Origin: an uncultured Caldilineales bacterium
GTDB taxonomy: Bacteria; Chloroflexota; Anaerolineae; JAAEKA01
Assembly (NCBI GenBank): GCA_937907455.1
Contig: CALESQ010000106.1
Location: forward strand, 8,641-72,640
Length of the DNA: 64,000 nt
Direction: 5' to 3'
The notes below the pieces were generated by a model. The model saw only the letters and a program-made list of their open reading frames with translations, did not search any database and was not told the DNA's origin. This document shows positions 8,074 to 16,521 of the stretch, in pieces. Both the position numbers and the translations under genes were made by a program. Position 1 is the first letter of the stretch. Each line of letters opens with the position of its first letter.

Positions 8074-9309
8074 ATGCACATCCTCTACCTCTCCCAATAC
8101 TTTCCGCCCGAGGTCGGCGCCACGCAAACGCGGGCCTATGAGATGGCGCGCGGGCTGGTGCAAGCCGGACACCGCGTCACCGTGCTCACGGAAGTGCCTA
8201 ATCACCCCTCAGGCATTGTGCCGCCTGAATATCGCGGCAAATGGCTGGTGCGCGATACGTTGGATGGCATCGAAGTGCTGCGCGTGTGGGTGAAGGCCTC
8301 GCCGGTGAAAACGTTCCGCACGCGCATGGCTTTCTACCTGAGCTACATGGCTGATGCCGCACTGGTGGGTGCGTTGCGGGCACGCGGGCCGTTCGATGTG
8401 GTCGTTGCCACCTCGCCGCCGCTGTTCGTGGGCGGCGCAGCGCTGCTGTTGCACGCCCTCAAACGCGCGCCGCTGGTGTTTGAGGTGCGCGATCTGTGGC
8501 CGGAATCTGCGGTGGCGCTGGGCGAGTTGAACAGTGCGCGGGCAGTGGCCTGGGCTAGCAAGCTGGAAGAACTGTGCTATAATCAGGCGTCCCGCATCGT
8601 GGTCGTCACCGAAGGGATTCGCACGCGCCTGCTGGAGCGAGGTTTACCCGCGAACAAGCTGGCCTTGATCCCCAATGGAGCCAACACCGTGCTGTTTCAG
8701 CGTCGGACTGAGTTAGGTGCGGCCTTCCGGGCGCAACATGGCCTGGCTAACGATGCCTTTGTGGCGATCTATGCAGGCATCCACGGCATCGCCCAGGGCT
8801 TGGAAACGCTGCTGCACGCAGCCGACCGTCTGCGCGCTCACCCGCAGATCCGCTTTGTACTGATCGGCGAAGGCCCGGTTAAGGCTGATCTGCAAGCGCG
8901 CTGCGCCGAATTGAAGCTGCAAAACGTGCTGATGCTGCCGGAGCAGCCACGTTCTGCCATGCCCGCGGCACTCTCCGCTGCCGATGCTGCCCTGGTGCCG
9001 CTGCGCAAGCTGGCGCTGTTTGAGGGCGCGCTGCCCAGCAAGATGTTTGATGCCTGGGCCTGCGAATTGCCGCTGCTGCTCAGCATTGATGGCGAAGCCC
9101 GCCGCACGCTGGAGGCCGCGCAGGGTGGCCTGTACGTGCCGCCAGAAGACTCTGCCGCACTGGCTGCGGCCATTCAAACCCTGACTGCCCAACCCGACCG
9201 AGGCCGCCAGCTTGGCGTCAACGGTCGCCGCTACACCGAACAGCACCACTCTCGCCAGGCCCAGGCCCAAGCGCTAGAGCGGGTGCTGGTGGCGGCGGCG
9301 AAGGACTAG
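8074..9309 (+). CDS. Glycosyltransferase family 4 protein, WbuB-like
   Basis: A 411-residue GT-B enzyme. The opening MHILYLSQYFPPEVGATQTR and the EVPNHPSGIVPPEYRGK segment are characteristic of WbuB-type N-acetylaminosugar transferases, as is VFEVRDLWPESAVALG near residue 138. The donor domain begins near IYAGIHGIAQGLETLL, with LPSKMFDAWACELPLLLS near residue 325. In WbuB systems the enzyme adds an N-acetyl-amino sugar to a lipid-linked intermediate, which would fit the UDP-HexNAc chemistry implied by the neighbouring WlbA-like and UDP-sugar dehydrogenase genes. The start has no Shine-Dalgarno. Confidence 0.88.
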   Translation: MHILYLSQYFPPEVGATQTRAYEMARGLVQAGHRVTVLTEVPNHPSGIVPPEYRGKWLVRDTLDGIEVLRVWVKASPVKTFRTRMAFYLSYMADAALVGALRARGPFDVVVATSPPLFVGGAALLLHALKRAPLVFEVRDLWPESAVALGELNSARAVAWASKLEELCYNQASRIVVVTEGIRTRLLERGLPANKLALIPNGANTVLFQRRTELGAAFRAQHGLANDAFVAIYAGIHGIAQGLETLLHAADRLRAHPQIRFVLIGEGPVKADLQARCAELKLQNVLMLPEQPRSAMPAALSAADAALVPLRKLALFEGALPSKMFDAWACELPLLLSIDGEARRTLEAAQGGLYVPPEDSAALAAAIQTLTAQPDRGRQLGVNGRRYTEQHHSRQAQAQALERVLVAAAKD

Positions 9310-9359
9310 AACACCAGTAGACTGGTAAACTGGTCTACCAATTCCCAATCTACCAACCC

Positions 9360-10385
9360 ATGATCCATTTCGCTCTCATCGGCTGCGGACGGGTTGCCCC
9401 CCGCCACGCTCAATCTTATGGTCAATTGGCTGATACGCGCTTTGTGGCCGCGGCGGATATTCGCCGTGAGCGGGCCGAGCGCTTCGCCGCAGACTATGCT
9501 GTCACCCCGTATGAACACTACGAGGATTTGCTGGCACGCACAGATGTGGATGCGGTGAGCATCTGCGTGCCCAGCGGTCTGCACGCCCAAGTAGCCGTGG
9601 ACGCACTCAACGCGGGCAAGCATGTGCTGGTGGAAAAACCCATTGCGCTCACCCTGGCCGATGCAGATCATATGATTGCCGCGGCCGAGGCCAACGGACG
9701 CACCCTGGGTGTAGTGCTGCAAAATCGCTACAACTCGCCCATGCAGCAGGTGCGCCGCGCGGTGGATGAAGGCAAGCTGGGCCGCCTCTACCTGGGCAAC
9801 GCCACGGTGCGCTGGTATCGCCCGCAATCATATTACGAAGACGGCTGGCATGGCACCTGGGCGATGGATGGCGGCGCGTTGATGAACCAAAGCATCCATC
9901 ATCTTGATGCCTTGCAGTGGCTGATGGGGCCGGTGCAATCAGTGCAGGCTTATTCTGCCACGCTGGCGCACCAGATGGAGGCCGAAGATGTGGGGGTAGC
10001 CGTGCTGCGCTTTGCCAGCGGCGCACTGGGAGTGGTAGAAGGTTCCACCGTCACCTGGCCGCAGAACCTGGAAGGCTCGGTGGCGCTGTTTGGTGAACAC
10101 GGCTCAGTACAGGTAGGCGGCACCGCGCTCAACCGCATCACGTTGTGGAAAGTAGCCGGACAACTGGAGCAGGAAGCTGAGCTGCTCACCAGCCAGCGCG
10201 TAGACCCGCCCTCGGTGTACGGCTACAGCCACCGCGCGGTGATCCACGACTTTGCCCGCGCGATCATGGAAGGCCGCGCTCCTGGTACGCCTGGCCGCGA
10301 AGCACGCAAATCACTGGCTCTGGTGCTGGCGATTTACGAAGCAGCCGCCAGCGGACGCGAGACGGCAATCGGTAGCGAGGCGTAA
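9360..10385 (+). CDS. Gfo/Idh/MocA-family oxidoreductase, WlbA/WbpB-like
   Basis: A 341-residue NAD(P)-dependent sugar oxidoreductase. The N-terminal Rossmann fold contains GCGRVAPRHAQSY, and the catalytic-lysine motif is VLVEKPIALT near residue 90. QNRYNSPMQQVRRAV near residue 120 is close to WlbA/WbpB, which oxidise UDP-GlcNAc-uronic acid at C3. With the UDP-HexNAc dehydrogenase at 15093 this could give a 3-amino-uronic acid donor, but the aminotransferase and acetyltransferase such a route needs are not in the window. The start is preceded by a pyrimidine-rich tract with no Shine-Dalgarno. Confidence 0.85.
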   Translation: MIHFALIGCGRVAPRHAQSYGQLADTRFVAAADIRRERAERFAADYAVTPYEHYEDLLARTDVDAVSICVPSGLHAQVAVDALNAGKHVLVEKPIALTLADADHMIAAAEANGRTLGVVLQNRYNSPMQQVRRAVDEGKLGRLYLGNATVRWYRPQSYYEDGWHGTWAMDGGALMNQSIHHLDALQWLMGPVQSVQAYSATLAHQMEAEDVGVAVLRFASGALGVVEGSTVTWPQNLEGSVALFGEHGSVQVGGTALNRITLWKVAGQLEQEAELLTSQRVDPPSVYGYSHRAVIHDFARAIMEGRAPGTPGREARKSLALVLAIYEAAASGRETAIGSEA

Positions 10386-10433
10386 ACGGTGAGCGGGCGG
10401 GTGATTGGTTAAGCGTACAACCGCTGTAGAACG

Positions 10434-10627
10434 GCACGGTCAGAGACCGGCCTGAGCAAGGTGGCACGGTCAGAGACCGGCCTGAGCGAGGCACGGTCAG
10501 AGACCGGCCTGAGCGAGGCACGGTCAGAGACCAGCCTGAGCGAGGCACGGTCAGAGACCAGCCTGAGCGAGGCACGGTCAGAGACCGGCCTGAGCGAGGT
10601 GGCACGGTCAGAGACCGGCCTGAGCAA
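10434..10627. repeat. Seven-copy 27-bp tandem repeat
   Basis: Seven units each begin GCACGGTCAGAGACC and end CTGAGC(G/A)AG, starting at 10434, 10464, 10491, 10518, 10545, 10572 and 10602. Spacing is 27 bp except for 30 bp after the first and sixth units (an extra GTG). Copies differ by single G-to-A changes (ACCGGCC or ACCAGCC). The array fills the gap between the oxidoreductase and the O-antigen ligase. It shares GGTCAG and ACCGGCC blocks with the longer repeat at 27195-27300. Confidence 0.95.
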
Positions 10628-10754
10628 TTTCCTAAGCAATTATTTTCACATCAGCCCACCCACCCACCAATCTACCCGCCTCCGGCGTACCAATTTACTT
10701 GTCTACTTGTCTACTTGTTTACTTGTCTCCCATCTCATGCTATAATCTGCCGCT
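10628..10754 (+). promoter_or_regulatory. Intergenic segment with octamers and a -10 box implying a leaderless transcript
   Basis: After a CCGCCTCCGGCGTACC word (10676-10691, repeated at 16476) come four octamers CTTGTCTA/CTTGTTTA (10698-10730), then TATAAT at 10741-10746. The ATG at 10755 lies only 8 bases past the -10, about where transcription should start, so the mRNA would have little or no leader. TTTACT at 10718-10723 gives a 17-bp spacer as a possible -35. No Shine-Dalgarno is present. Confidence 0.6.
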
Positions 10755-13700
10755 ATGACTACGAAACTTTCCCGTATCTGCGAAGCACTGATTGAGGCCG
10801 GCTGGCTGGCGGCGCTGATCATCACGCCGCTGTTTTTCAACGTTCATTCCAGCCGCGTATTTGAACCAGATAAAATCAGCCTGATGCGCTCGATTGCGCT
10901 GCTGATGGCAGTGGCATGGCTAGTCAAGACCATCAACGACGGCTTTGGCCGAGGGAAAGCCAGGTCAGGAGATTCGGAACCATCCCACAGCGAGCGAGCG
11001 AAGTTGGTCGAACCACGTCCGTCGGTGTGGCAGTGGCTCCGCTCCACACCGCTGCTGCTGCCCACGCTGCTGCTGGTGCTGGCCTATCTGATCAGCACCG
11101 TGTTTTCGCTTACGCCGCGCATCAGCTTTTGGGGATCGTACCAGCGCCTGCAAGGCACGTATACCACATACTCCTACATCATCATCTTTCTGCTGATTCT
11201 GGGACACCTGCGCCGCCCGGAGCAATGGCAACGTCTCAGTTACGTGGTGATCCTCACCAGCCTTCCCATTGCCATCTATGGCATTTTGCAACGCAGTGGT
11301 GTGGATCCGCTGCCGTGGGGCGGTGATGTGCAACGCCGCGTAGCCAGCAACATGGGTAACGCCATCTTCGTAGCCGCCTACCTGCTGATGGCCTTTTTCA
11401 TCACGCTGGAACGGGCCTTGAGCCATTTTGCCCGCATTCTGCGTGATCGCGAAGGGGGTGAGGGGCTACGTGCGGCTGTGCTGGCGGGTTGCTACCTGTT
11501 TGTGCTGGCCGTGCAAAGCATCACCATTTTATTCACACAGAGCCGCGGCCCCTTCCTGGGCCTGCTGGCAGGGCTATATGTCTTTGGTTTGCTCGGTCTG
11601 CTGGGGGCGCGCACCTGGGCCAGGGGGAATCAATATCTGTCTGCCGGCAAACGCAGCGTGATCAGTTGGAGTTGGTTAGGCCTGGTGATAACCGCAATTT
11701 TAGTGATGGCCTTTCTGGTGATCTTCAACCTGCCCAATTCGCCGCTGGCTGAGCTGCGCACCAACCCTTACATTGGCCGCCTGGGTACTGCCCTGGACAT
11801 GGAGGCCAATACCGCGCGCGTGCGTACCCTGATCTGGCAAGGCGCCGAGCAATTGGTGACTCCGCACGACCCGCTGCTCAGCCCCAACCCCAATGGCGAT
11901 GGCAGCAGCACAGTGCTGGAACCTGACCGCGTGAACGTCATTCGTCCTCTGATCGGCTATGGGCCAGAAGCGATGTGGGTAGCCTTCAACCGCTTCTACC
12001 CGCCCGACCTGGCCTATCACGAAGCGCGCAACGCTTCACCGGATCGCTCGCACAACGAAACGTTCGACTCGCTGGTGATCACCGGCATCTTTGGCTTTAT
12101 CGCCTACATGACGCTCTTTGTCAGCATTTTTTATTACAGCCTGAAATGGCTGGGGCTGATTGCTAATCGGCGCCAAATGCTGGTCTTTCTGCTGACGATC
12201 ATCAGCAGCGGTCTGCTGGGGGTACTAATTCCCTATCTCAGCCAGGGAACCTGGGTACTGGCTACTTTGATCATGCCTGCAGGCATGATCACCGGAATGA
12301 CCTTATACATCATCGCGGCGGCGCTCTGGAACGAACACCTCGGCCATCCCATGCACATCGGCCAGCGCGAGCTGCTGATTGTGGCTATTCTGGCCACGGT
12401 GATCGCTCACTTCATCGAGATTCACTTCGGCATCGCCATAGTTTCCACCCGCACCTATTTTTGGATGTGGAGCGCCGTGCTGGTGGTGATCGGCATGAAA
12501 TGGCTGACGCTGCACGCCAGCGCGCCGGAGCCGGTGGCAGCAGCCGTACCGGAGCGCAAGGCTGCACCGGCGGTTAAAGGCAAGCGCGCCGGCGGACACA
12601 CTGCATCCAGGCCCATCGCCAGGCGCAGCATCACCCTGCCCTTTGCCGACATCGCCCCTCAGGCTGCCCTGCTTGGTCTGCTGCTCTTCACGCTGGCCTA
12701 CGACTTCATCATCAACCCCAGCGTGCTGGCGCTGCGGCAAGGCCATGCCCTGCAGGTGTTCATCAGCGCCTTTACCACGCGTGTAGTGCGGGGAGAACGT
12801 GAAACAGCGCTGGGGCTGCTGTGGCTGGTAGTGTTTGTCACCCTGGTGGCGCTGCTCATTGCTTTGCTGGATGGGGCAGCAAACCGCCGACGCGGCCGTG
12901 TCACCGATGCGCTGGCCTTTTTGCTCATCAGCCTGGGTAGTTTTGGCCTGTTCGGTCTGATTCATGCAGGTAGCATGGCCGCCGAAGTACGCGCCCAGCA
13001 AGCGGGTGGCATCACCCTGGAGAAGCTGGCCCTGTCTGCGGCTAATCACATCACCACCTACTATGCAGTGGCATTTATTCTGCTGGTGCTGATTGCTGCG
13101 CTGATCGCCCAGCAACGCCGTGACGAAGCCCGCTGGCTGGGCGAAGGGGGCGTGACTGCCCTCATCGCTGCGGCGCTGCTGCTGCCGGCTGCGCTGTTCT
13201 TCATCACCCGCAGCAACATCAACATTGTGCGCGCTGACACCATCTACAAACAGGGCTTGGCCTATGAACGGGCCGACCGCTTCGACGAAGCAATTTTCCT
13301 CTATCAAATAGCAGCGGAGCTTGCTCCCAGCGAGGACTACTACCTGCTGTTCCTGGGGCGCGCTCAACTGGAGGGGGCCAAAACGGCAAGCGGCACAGAA
13401 CGGCAAAGCTATCTGAATGCTGCCGAGCAAGCGCTGTTGGAGGCGCGCCGCCTCAACCCGATGAACACCGATCACAGCGCTAATCTGGGGCGGCTCTACC
13501 TGACCTGGGCGCAGTTGGTCAGTGGCGAGGCACGTGCCGAGCGGCTGCAAATGTCGCTCAACAACTATTCCATCACCACTCGCCTCAGTCCGAACGCGGC
13601 ACACCTGCACAACGAATATGCCTCAGCCTATACCATGGCCGGCGACCAGGATCAGGCGTTAGAGGAATATATGACCTCGCTACGGCTTGACCCGCGCTAT

Positions 13701-14051
13701 GTCGAGACCTATCGCCGTCTGGGAGATTTTTACCGCAGCACCGATCAAGCAGATGCCGCCATTGTCACCTATGAACAGGGCTTAAAACTGGCCCCGCGCG
13801 ATGTGGCGCTGCACAGCCTGCTGGGCTTTTTGTACGCCAATAAAGGGGAAAACCAGAAGGCCATCGAGCAAAACCTGGCTGTGATTGCCGTTCGCCCCAC
13901 CGACGAATCGGCTCTGCGCAACCTTGTCATTCTGTACAGCCAAACGGGCGACAAGCAAAACGCGCAACTTTACGGCGAACAGGCGCTGCAAGTGATCACC
14001 GACGAAGCGGCCCGCACCGAGCTGCAAACCCTGTTGGAGCAGTTGAAGTAA
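10755..14051 (+). CDS. O-antigen ligase/polymerase-like membrane protein with C-terminal TPR domain
   Basis: A 1098-residue protein. Residues 1-830 hold many transmembrane helices, with the Wzy_C/O-antigen-ligase core around residues 100-520, including FTQSRGPFLGLLAGLYVFG and a large outer loop with NASPDRSHNETFDSLVITG, the usual loop with a conserved His/Glu. A linker near 590-635 is basic. Residues about 835-1098 are TPR repeats (for example YKQGLAYERADRFDEAIFLY). It would ligate or polymerise lipid-linked glycans on the outer face. Residues about 69-90 are encoded by a copy of a dispersed intergenic repeat. Length is about twice that of WaaL because of the extra helices and TPRs. Confidence 0.85.
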   Translation: MTTKLSRICEALIEAGWLAALIITPLFFNVHSSRVFEPDKISLMRSIALLMAVAWLVKTINDGFGRGKARSGDSEPSHSERAKLVEPRPSVWQWLRSTPLLLPTLLLVLAYLISTVFSLTPRISFWGSYQRLQGTYTTYSYIIIFLLILGHLRRPEQWQRLSYVVILTSLPIAIYGILQRSGVDPLPWGGDVQRRVASNMGNAIFVAAYLLMAFFITLERALSHFARILRDREGGEGLRAAVLAGCYLFVLAVQSITILFTQSRGPFLGLLAGLYVFGLLGLLGARTWARGNQYLSAGKRSVISWSWLGLVITAILVMAFLVIFNLPNSPLAELRTNPYIGRLGTALDMEANTARVRTLIWQGAEQLVTPHDPLLSPNPNGDGSSTVLEPDRVNVIRPLIGYGPEAMWVAFNRFYPPDLAYHEARNASPDRSHNETFDSLVITGIFGFIAYMTLFVSIFYYSLKWLGLIANRRQMLVFLLTIISSGLLGVLIPYLSQGTWVLATLIMPAGMITGMTLYIIAAALWNEHLGHPMHIGQRELLIVAILATVIAHFIEIHFGIAIVSTRTYFWMWSAVLVVIGMKWLTLHASAPEPVAAAVPERKAAPAVKGKRAGGHTASRPIARRSITLPFADIAPQAALLGLLLFTLAYDFIINPSVLALRQGHALQVFISAFTTRVVRGERETALGLLWLVVFVTLVALLIALLDGAANRRRGRVTDALAFLLISLGSFGLFGLIHAGSMAAEVRAQQAGGITLEKLALSAANHITTYYAVAFILLVLIAALIAQQRRDEARWLGEGGVTALIAAALLLPAALFFITRSNINIVRADTIYKQGLAYERADRFDEAIFLYQIAAELAPSEDYYLLFLGRAQLEGAKTASGTERQSYLNAAEQALLEARRLNPMNTDHSANLGRLYLTWAQLVSGEARAERLQMSLNNYSITTRLSPNAAHLHNEYASAYTMAGDQDQALEEYMTSLRLDPRYVETYRRLGDFYRSTDQADAAIVTYEQGLKLAPRDVALHSLLGFLYANKGENQKAIEQNLAVIAVRPTDESALRNLVILYSQTGDKQNAQLYGEQALQVITDEAARTELQTLLEQLK
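10963..10990. repeat. Dispersed-repeat copy inside the O-antigen ligase gene
   Basis: GGTCAGGAGATTCGGAACC followed by ATCCCACAG matches the two intergenic copies at 27195-27300 with very few changes over 28 bases. It lies in frame between the second and third hydrophobic helices of the ligase, encoding the polar RSGDSEPSHSE segment. Confidence 0.75.
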
Positions 14052-14055
14052 GGGT

Positions 14056-15084
14056 ATGATCGCGTTTTTGGCCGTTCATCCAACCACCGTCTATTTACTG
14101 GTGGCGTTAACCGCGCTGGTGATGGCCGCGCTGGCTACACCGCTGGTGCGCCGCGTGGCCTGGCGCTATGGCTTTGTAGATCAGCCCAGCTTTCGCAAGG
14201 TACATGCTACGCCTATGCCGCGGCTGGGCGGTCTGGCTATTTACCTGGGCTTTATTGTGGCGCTGTTGCTGCTGGGCACACGTTTTCGCATCAACGAAAT
14301 GGTGGGCATTATGATCGGCGCCACGGTGGTATCGGTGATCGGCGGCATTGATGACCACAGCCCGGTGAACCCACTGCCCAAGCTGCTGGTGCAGGCGCTG
14401 GCCGCAGGCGTGCTGATCTTCAACGACATTCGCATCAACCTGTTTAGCGCTGAATGGCTCAACATGCTGGCCACCATCATTTGGGTGACAGGTATTACCA
14501 ACGCGCTAAACTTCCTGGACAACATGGATGGCCTGTCAGCAGGCATTGCCACGGTAGCATCAGCCTTTTTCCTGTTGCTGGCCGCGCTCAACGGACAATA
14601 TCTGGTGGGGGCGCTGGCTGCGGCACTGCTGGGCGCGTGCATCGGCTTCCTGTTCTATAATGTTAACCCGGCCAGTATTTTCATGGGCGACAGCGGCGCG
14701 CTGTTTATCGGCTTTGTACTGGCTGCTATTGGCATCAAGCTGCGCTTTCCAGACAACGTAGACATCGTCACTTGGATGGCCCCGGTGCTGGTGTTGGGGT
14801 TGCCCGTTCTGGACACCACGTTGGTGGTGATCTCGCGGCTGCGGCGCGGCAAAAACCCGCTTACTACGCCAGGTAAAGATCACGTCTCGCATCGGCTGGC
14901 TCGTCTCACCGGTTCCCCGCGTGAGGCGGTGCTACTCTGTTATCTCGTTGCCGGAGCGTTCGGCATGAGCGGTATTTTCATCACCACAGCCACCGTGCTG
15001 GAGGGCTATCTGGTCGGGCTGGGCATTGCTCTGCTAGGGCTGGGGGCAATCTGGTGGCTGGAAACCAAACTTGGATACGAATAA
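14056..15084 (+). CDS. Undecaprenyl-phosphate HexNAc-1-phosphate transferase (WecA/TagO-like, MraY family)
   Basis: A 342-residue polytopic membrane enzyme with about ten to eleven helices. It shows the MraY/WecA family motifs in order: RKVHATPMPRLGG (first cytosolic loop), GGIDDHSPVNPLPKLLVQ (the DD catalytic pair), TNALNFLDNMDGLSAG, MGDSGALFIGF, and GKDHVSHRLARLTGSPR (the histidine motif of GlcNAc-1-P transferases). It would load HexNAc-1-P from UDP-HexNAc onto undecaprenyl phosphate, the first step of glycan or wall-polymer synthesis. The start is 4 bases after the preceding stop, with AGGG nearby. Confidence 0.92.
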   Translation: MIAFLAVHPTTVYLLVALTALVMAALATPLVRRVAWRYGFVDQPSFRKVHATPMPRLGGLAIYLGFIVALLLLGTRFRINEMVGIMIGATVVSVIGGIDDHSPVNPLPKLLVQALAAGVLIFNDIRINLFSAEWLNMLATIIWVTGITNALNFLDNMDGLSAGIATVASAFFLLLAALNGQYLVGALAAALLGACIGFLFYNVNPASIFMGDSGALFIGFVLAAIGIKLRFPDNVDIVTWMAPVLVLGLPVLDTTLVVISRLRRGKNPLTTPGKDHVSHRLARLTGSPREAVLLCYLVAGAFGMSGIFITTATVLEGYLVGLGIALLGLGAIWWLETKLGYE

Positions 15085-15092
15085 GCTTACCT

Positions 15093-16430
15093 ATGGATCT
15101 GCAAGAAAAAATCGCACAAAACAAGGCAACCATTTGCGTTATTGGTTTGGGCTATGTGGGACTGCCTCACGCCGCGGCCTTTGCCCAGGCCGGCTTCACC
15201 GTGATGGGGCTGGATGTCAGCGCACGCCGCGTGGAGGCAGTGAACCGCGGCCACAGCGACATACCGGACGTCCCATCAGAAATGCTGGCCCGGCTGGTGG
15301 CCGAAGGCCGCTTGCAAGCCACCAGCGACTACGACTGCATTGATCAGGCCGACGTGGTGCTGATCTGCGTGCCTACGCCGTTCGATGACATGAAGACGCC
15401 CGACCTCGCTTTCATCCTCAGCGCGGCGGAGGGCATTGCGCCCCACCTGCACGCCGGGCAAATGATCATCCTGCAAAGCACCACCTATCCCGGCACCACC
15501 GAAGAAGTGGTGCAGCCGATCCTGGAACGCGGCGGGCTGCGCGCCGGGCAAGATTTTCACCTGGTCTTCTCGCCAGAGCGCATTGACCCCGGCAATGCTA
15601 CCTACAGCGCGCACAACATTCCCAAGGTGGTAGGCGGCCTGACTGCGCAATGCACCGCGCTAGCCTGCCAACTCTTCGGCCATCTCACCTCAGACATTCA
15701 CCCGGTTTCTACCCCGCGCGCCGCGGAAATGACCAAATTGCTGGAAAACATCTTCCGCAGCGTCAACATCGCCCTGGTGAACGAGCTGGCGCTGCTGATG
15801 GAGCGCATGAACATTGACATCTGGGAAGTCATTGCCGCGGCCAAGACCAAGCCCTTTGGCTTTATGGCCTTCACTCCCGGCCCCGGCGTAGGCGGCCACT
15901 GCATTCCGGTGGACCCATACTATCTGTCGTGGAAGGCGCGCGAGTTCGACTTTTACACCAAGTTCATTGAACTGGCTGCCGAGGTCAACGCCGACATGCC
16001 TGATCATGTGGTGCGTCTGGTAGGCGCGGGCCTGAACCAACATAGCAAGGCTCTGCGCGGTGCGCGCGTGCTGGTGCTGGGCGTGGCCTTCAAGCGCGAT
16101 ATTGACGATGCCCGCAACTCACCAGCGCAGCGCGTCATCGAGCTGTTATTGGACTCCGGCGCAGAAGTGGAGTATCATGACCCCTACGTGTCCAATTTCG
16201 TCGTGGGCGGCAGCGCGCTGCATCGTGCCAGGATCACCCTGCGCGGCCAGCCGTTGGCAGCAAGCCTGGCTCATGCCGACGCCGTAGTCATTGTCACCGG
16301 TCACAGCGATATTAACTATACCGAGGTGGTAGCGAGCTGCCCAGTGGTGATTGATGCGGTGAATGTCACGCGCGGCCTGCCCGGCAGCGAGCAAGTCATT
16401 CGTCTGGGTGCGCCCCTGCCTGCGGCCTGA
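15093..16430 (+). CDS. Nucleotide-sugar dehydrogenase (UDP-HexNAc dehydrogenase, WecC/WbpA-like)
   Basis: A 445-residue UDP-glucose/GDP-mannose dehydrogenase family protein. The N-terminal NAD domain reads VIGLGYVGLPHAAAFAQAGF. The central domain has ENIFRSVNIALVNELALL, and the catalytic-cysteine motif is PGPGVGGHCIPVDPYYLSWK near residue 270. The C-terminal domain opens VLVLGVAFKRDIDDARNSPA. It performs the two-step NAD-dependent oxidation of a UDP-hexose C6 to a uronic acid; SWKAREF after the cysteine motif favours HexNAc substrates. ATG 15093 follows the preceding stop by 8 bases; the frame is open further upstream inside that gene. Confidence 0.9.
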   Translation: MDLQEKIAQNKATICVIGLGYVGLPHAAAFAQAGFTVMGLDVSARRVEAVNRGHSDIPDVPSEMLARLVAEGRLQATSDYDCIDQADVVLICVPTPFDDMKTPDLAFILSAAEGIAPHLHAGQMIILQSTTYPGTTEEVVQPILERGGLRAGQDFHLVFSPERIDPGNATYSAHNIPKVVGGLTAQCTALACQLFGHLTSDIHPVSTPRAAEMTKLLENIFRSVNIALVNELALLMERMNIDIWEVIAAAKTKPFGFMAFTPGPGVGGHCIPVDPYYLSWKAREFDFYTKFIELAAEVNADMPDHVVRLVGAGLNQHSKALRGARVLVLGVAFKRDIDDARNSPAQRVIELLLDSGAEVEYHDPYVSNFVVGGSALHRARITLRGQPLAASLAHADAVVIVTGHSDINYTEVVASCPVVIDAVNVTRGLPGSEQVIRLGAPLPAA

Positions 16431-16521
16431 TCATTCAGCTCACCTAAACTACCCGCCTTTGGCAGATCCATTGATCCGCCTCTGGCGTACCCATTTACCC
16501 ATCTACTGGAGGTACTTTCTT

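Noticed and set aside
10461..10745. 94-codon ORF over the 27-bp repeats
   Set aside because: It is only the translation of the tandem repeat, with no ribosome site or family.
12303..13610. 435-codon minus-strand ORF opposite the O-antigen ligase/TPR gene
   Set aside because: Gln/His-rich shadow of a transmembrane and TPR coding region; no domain.
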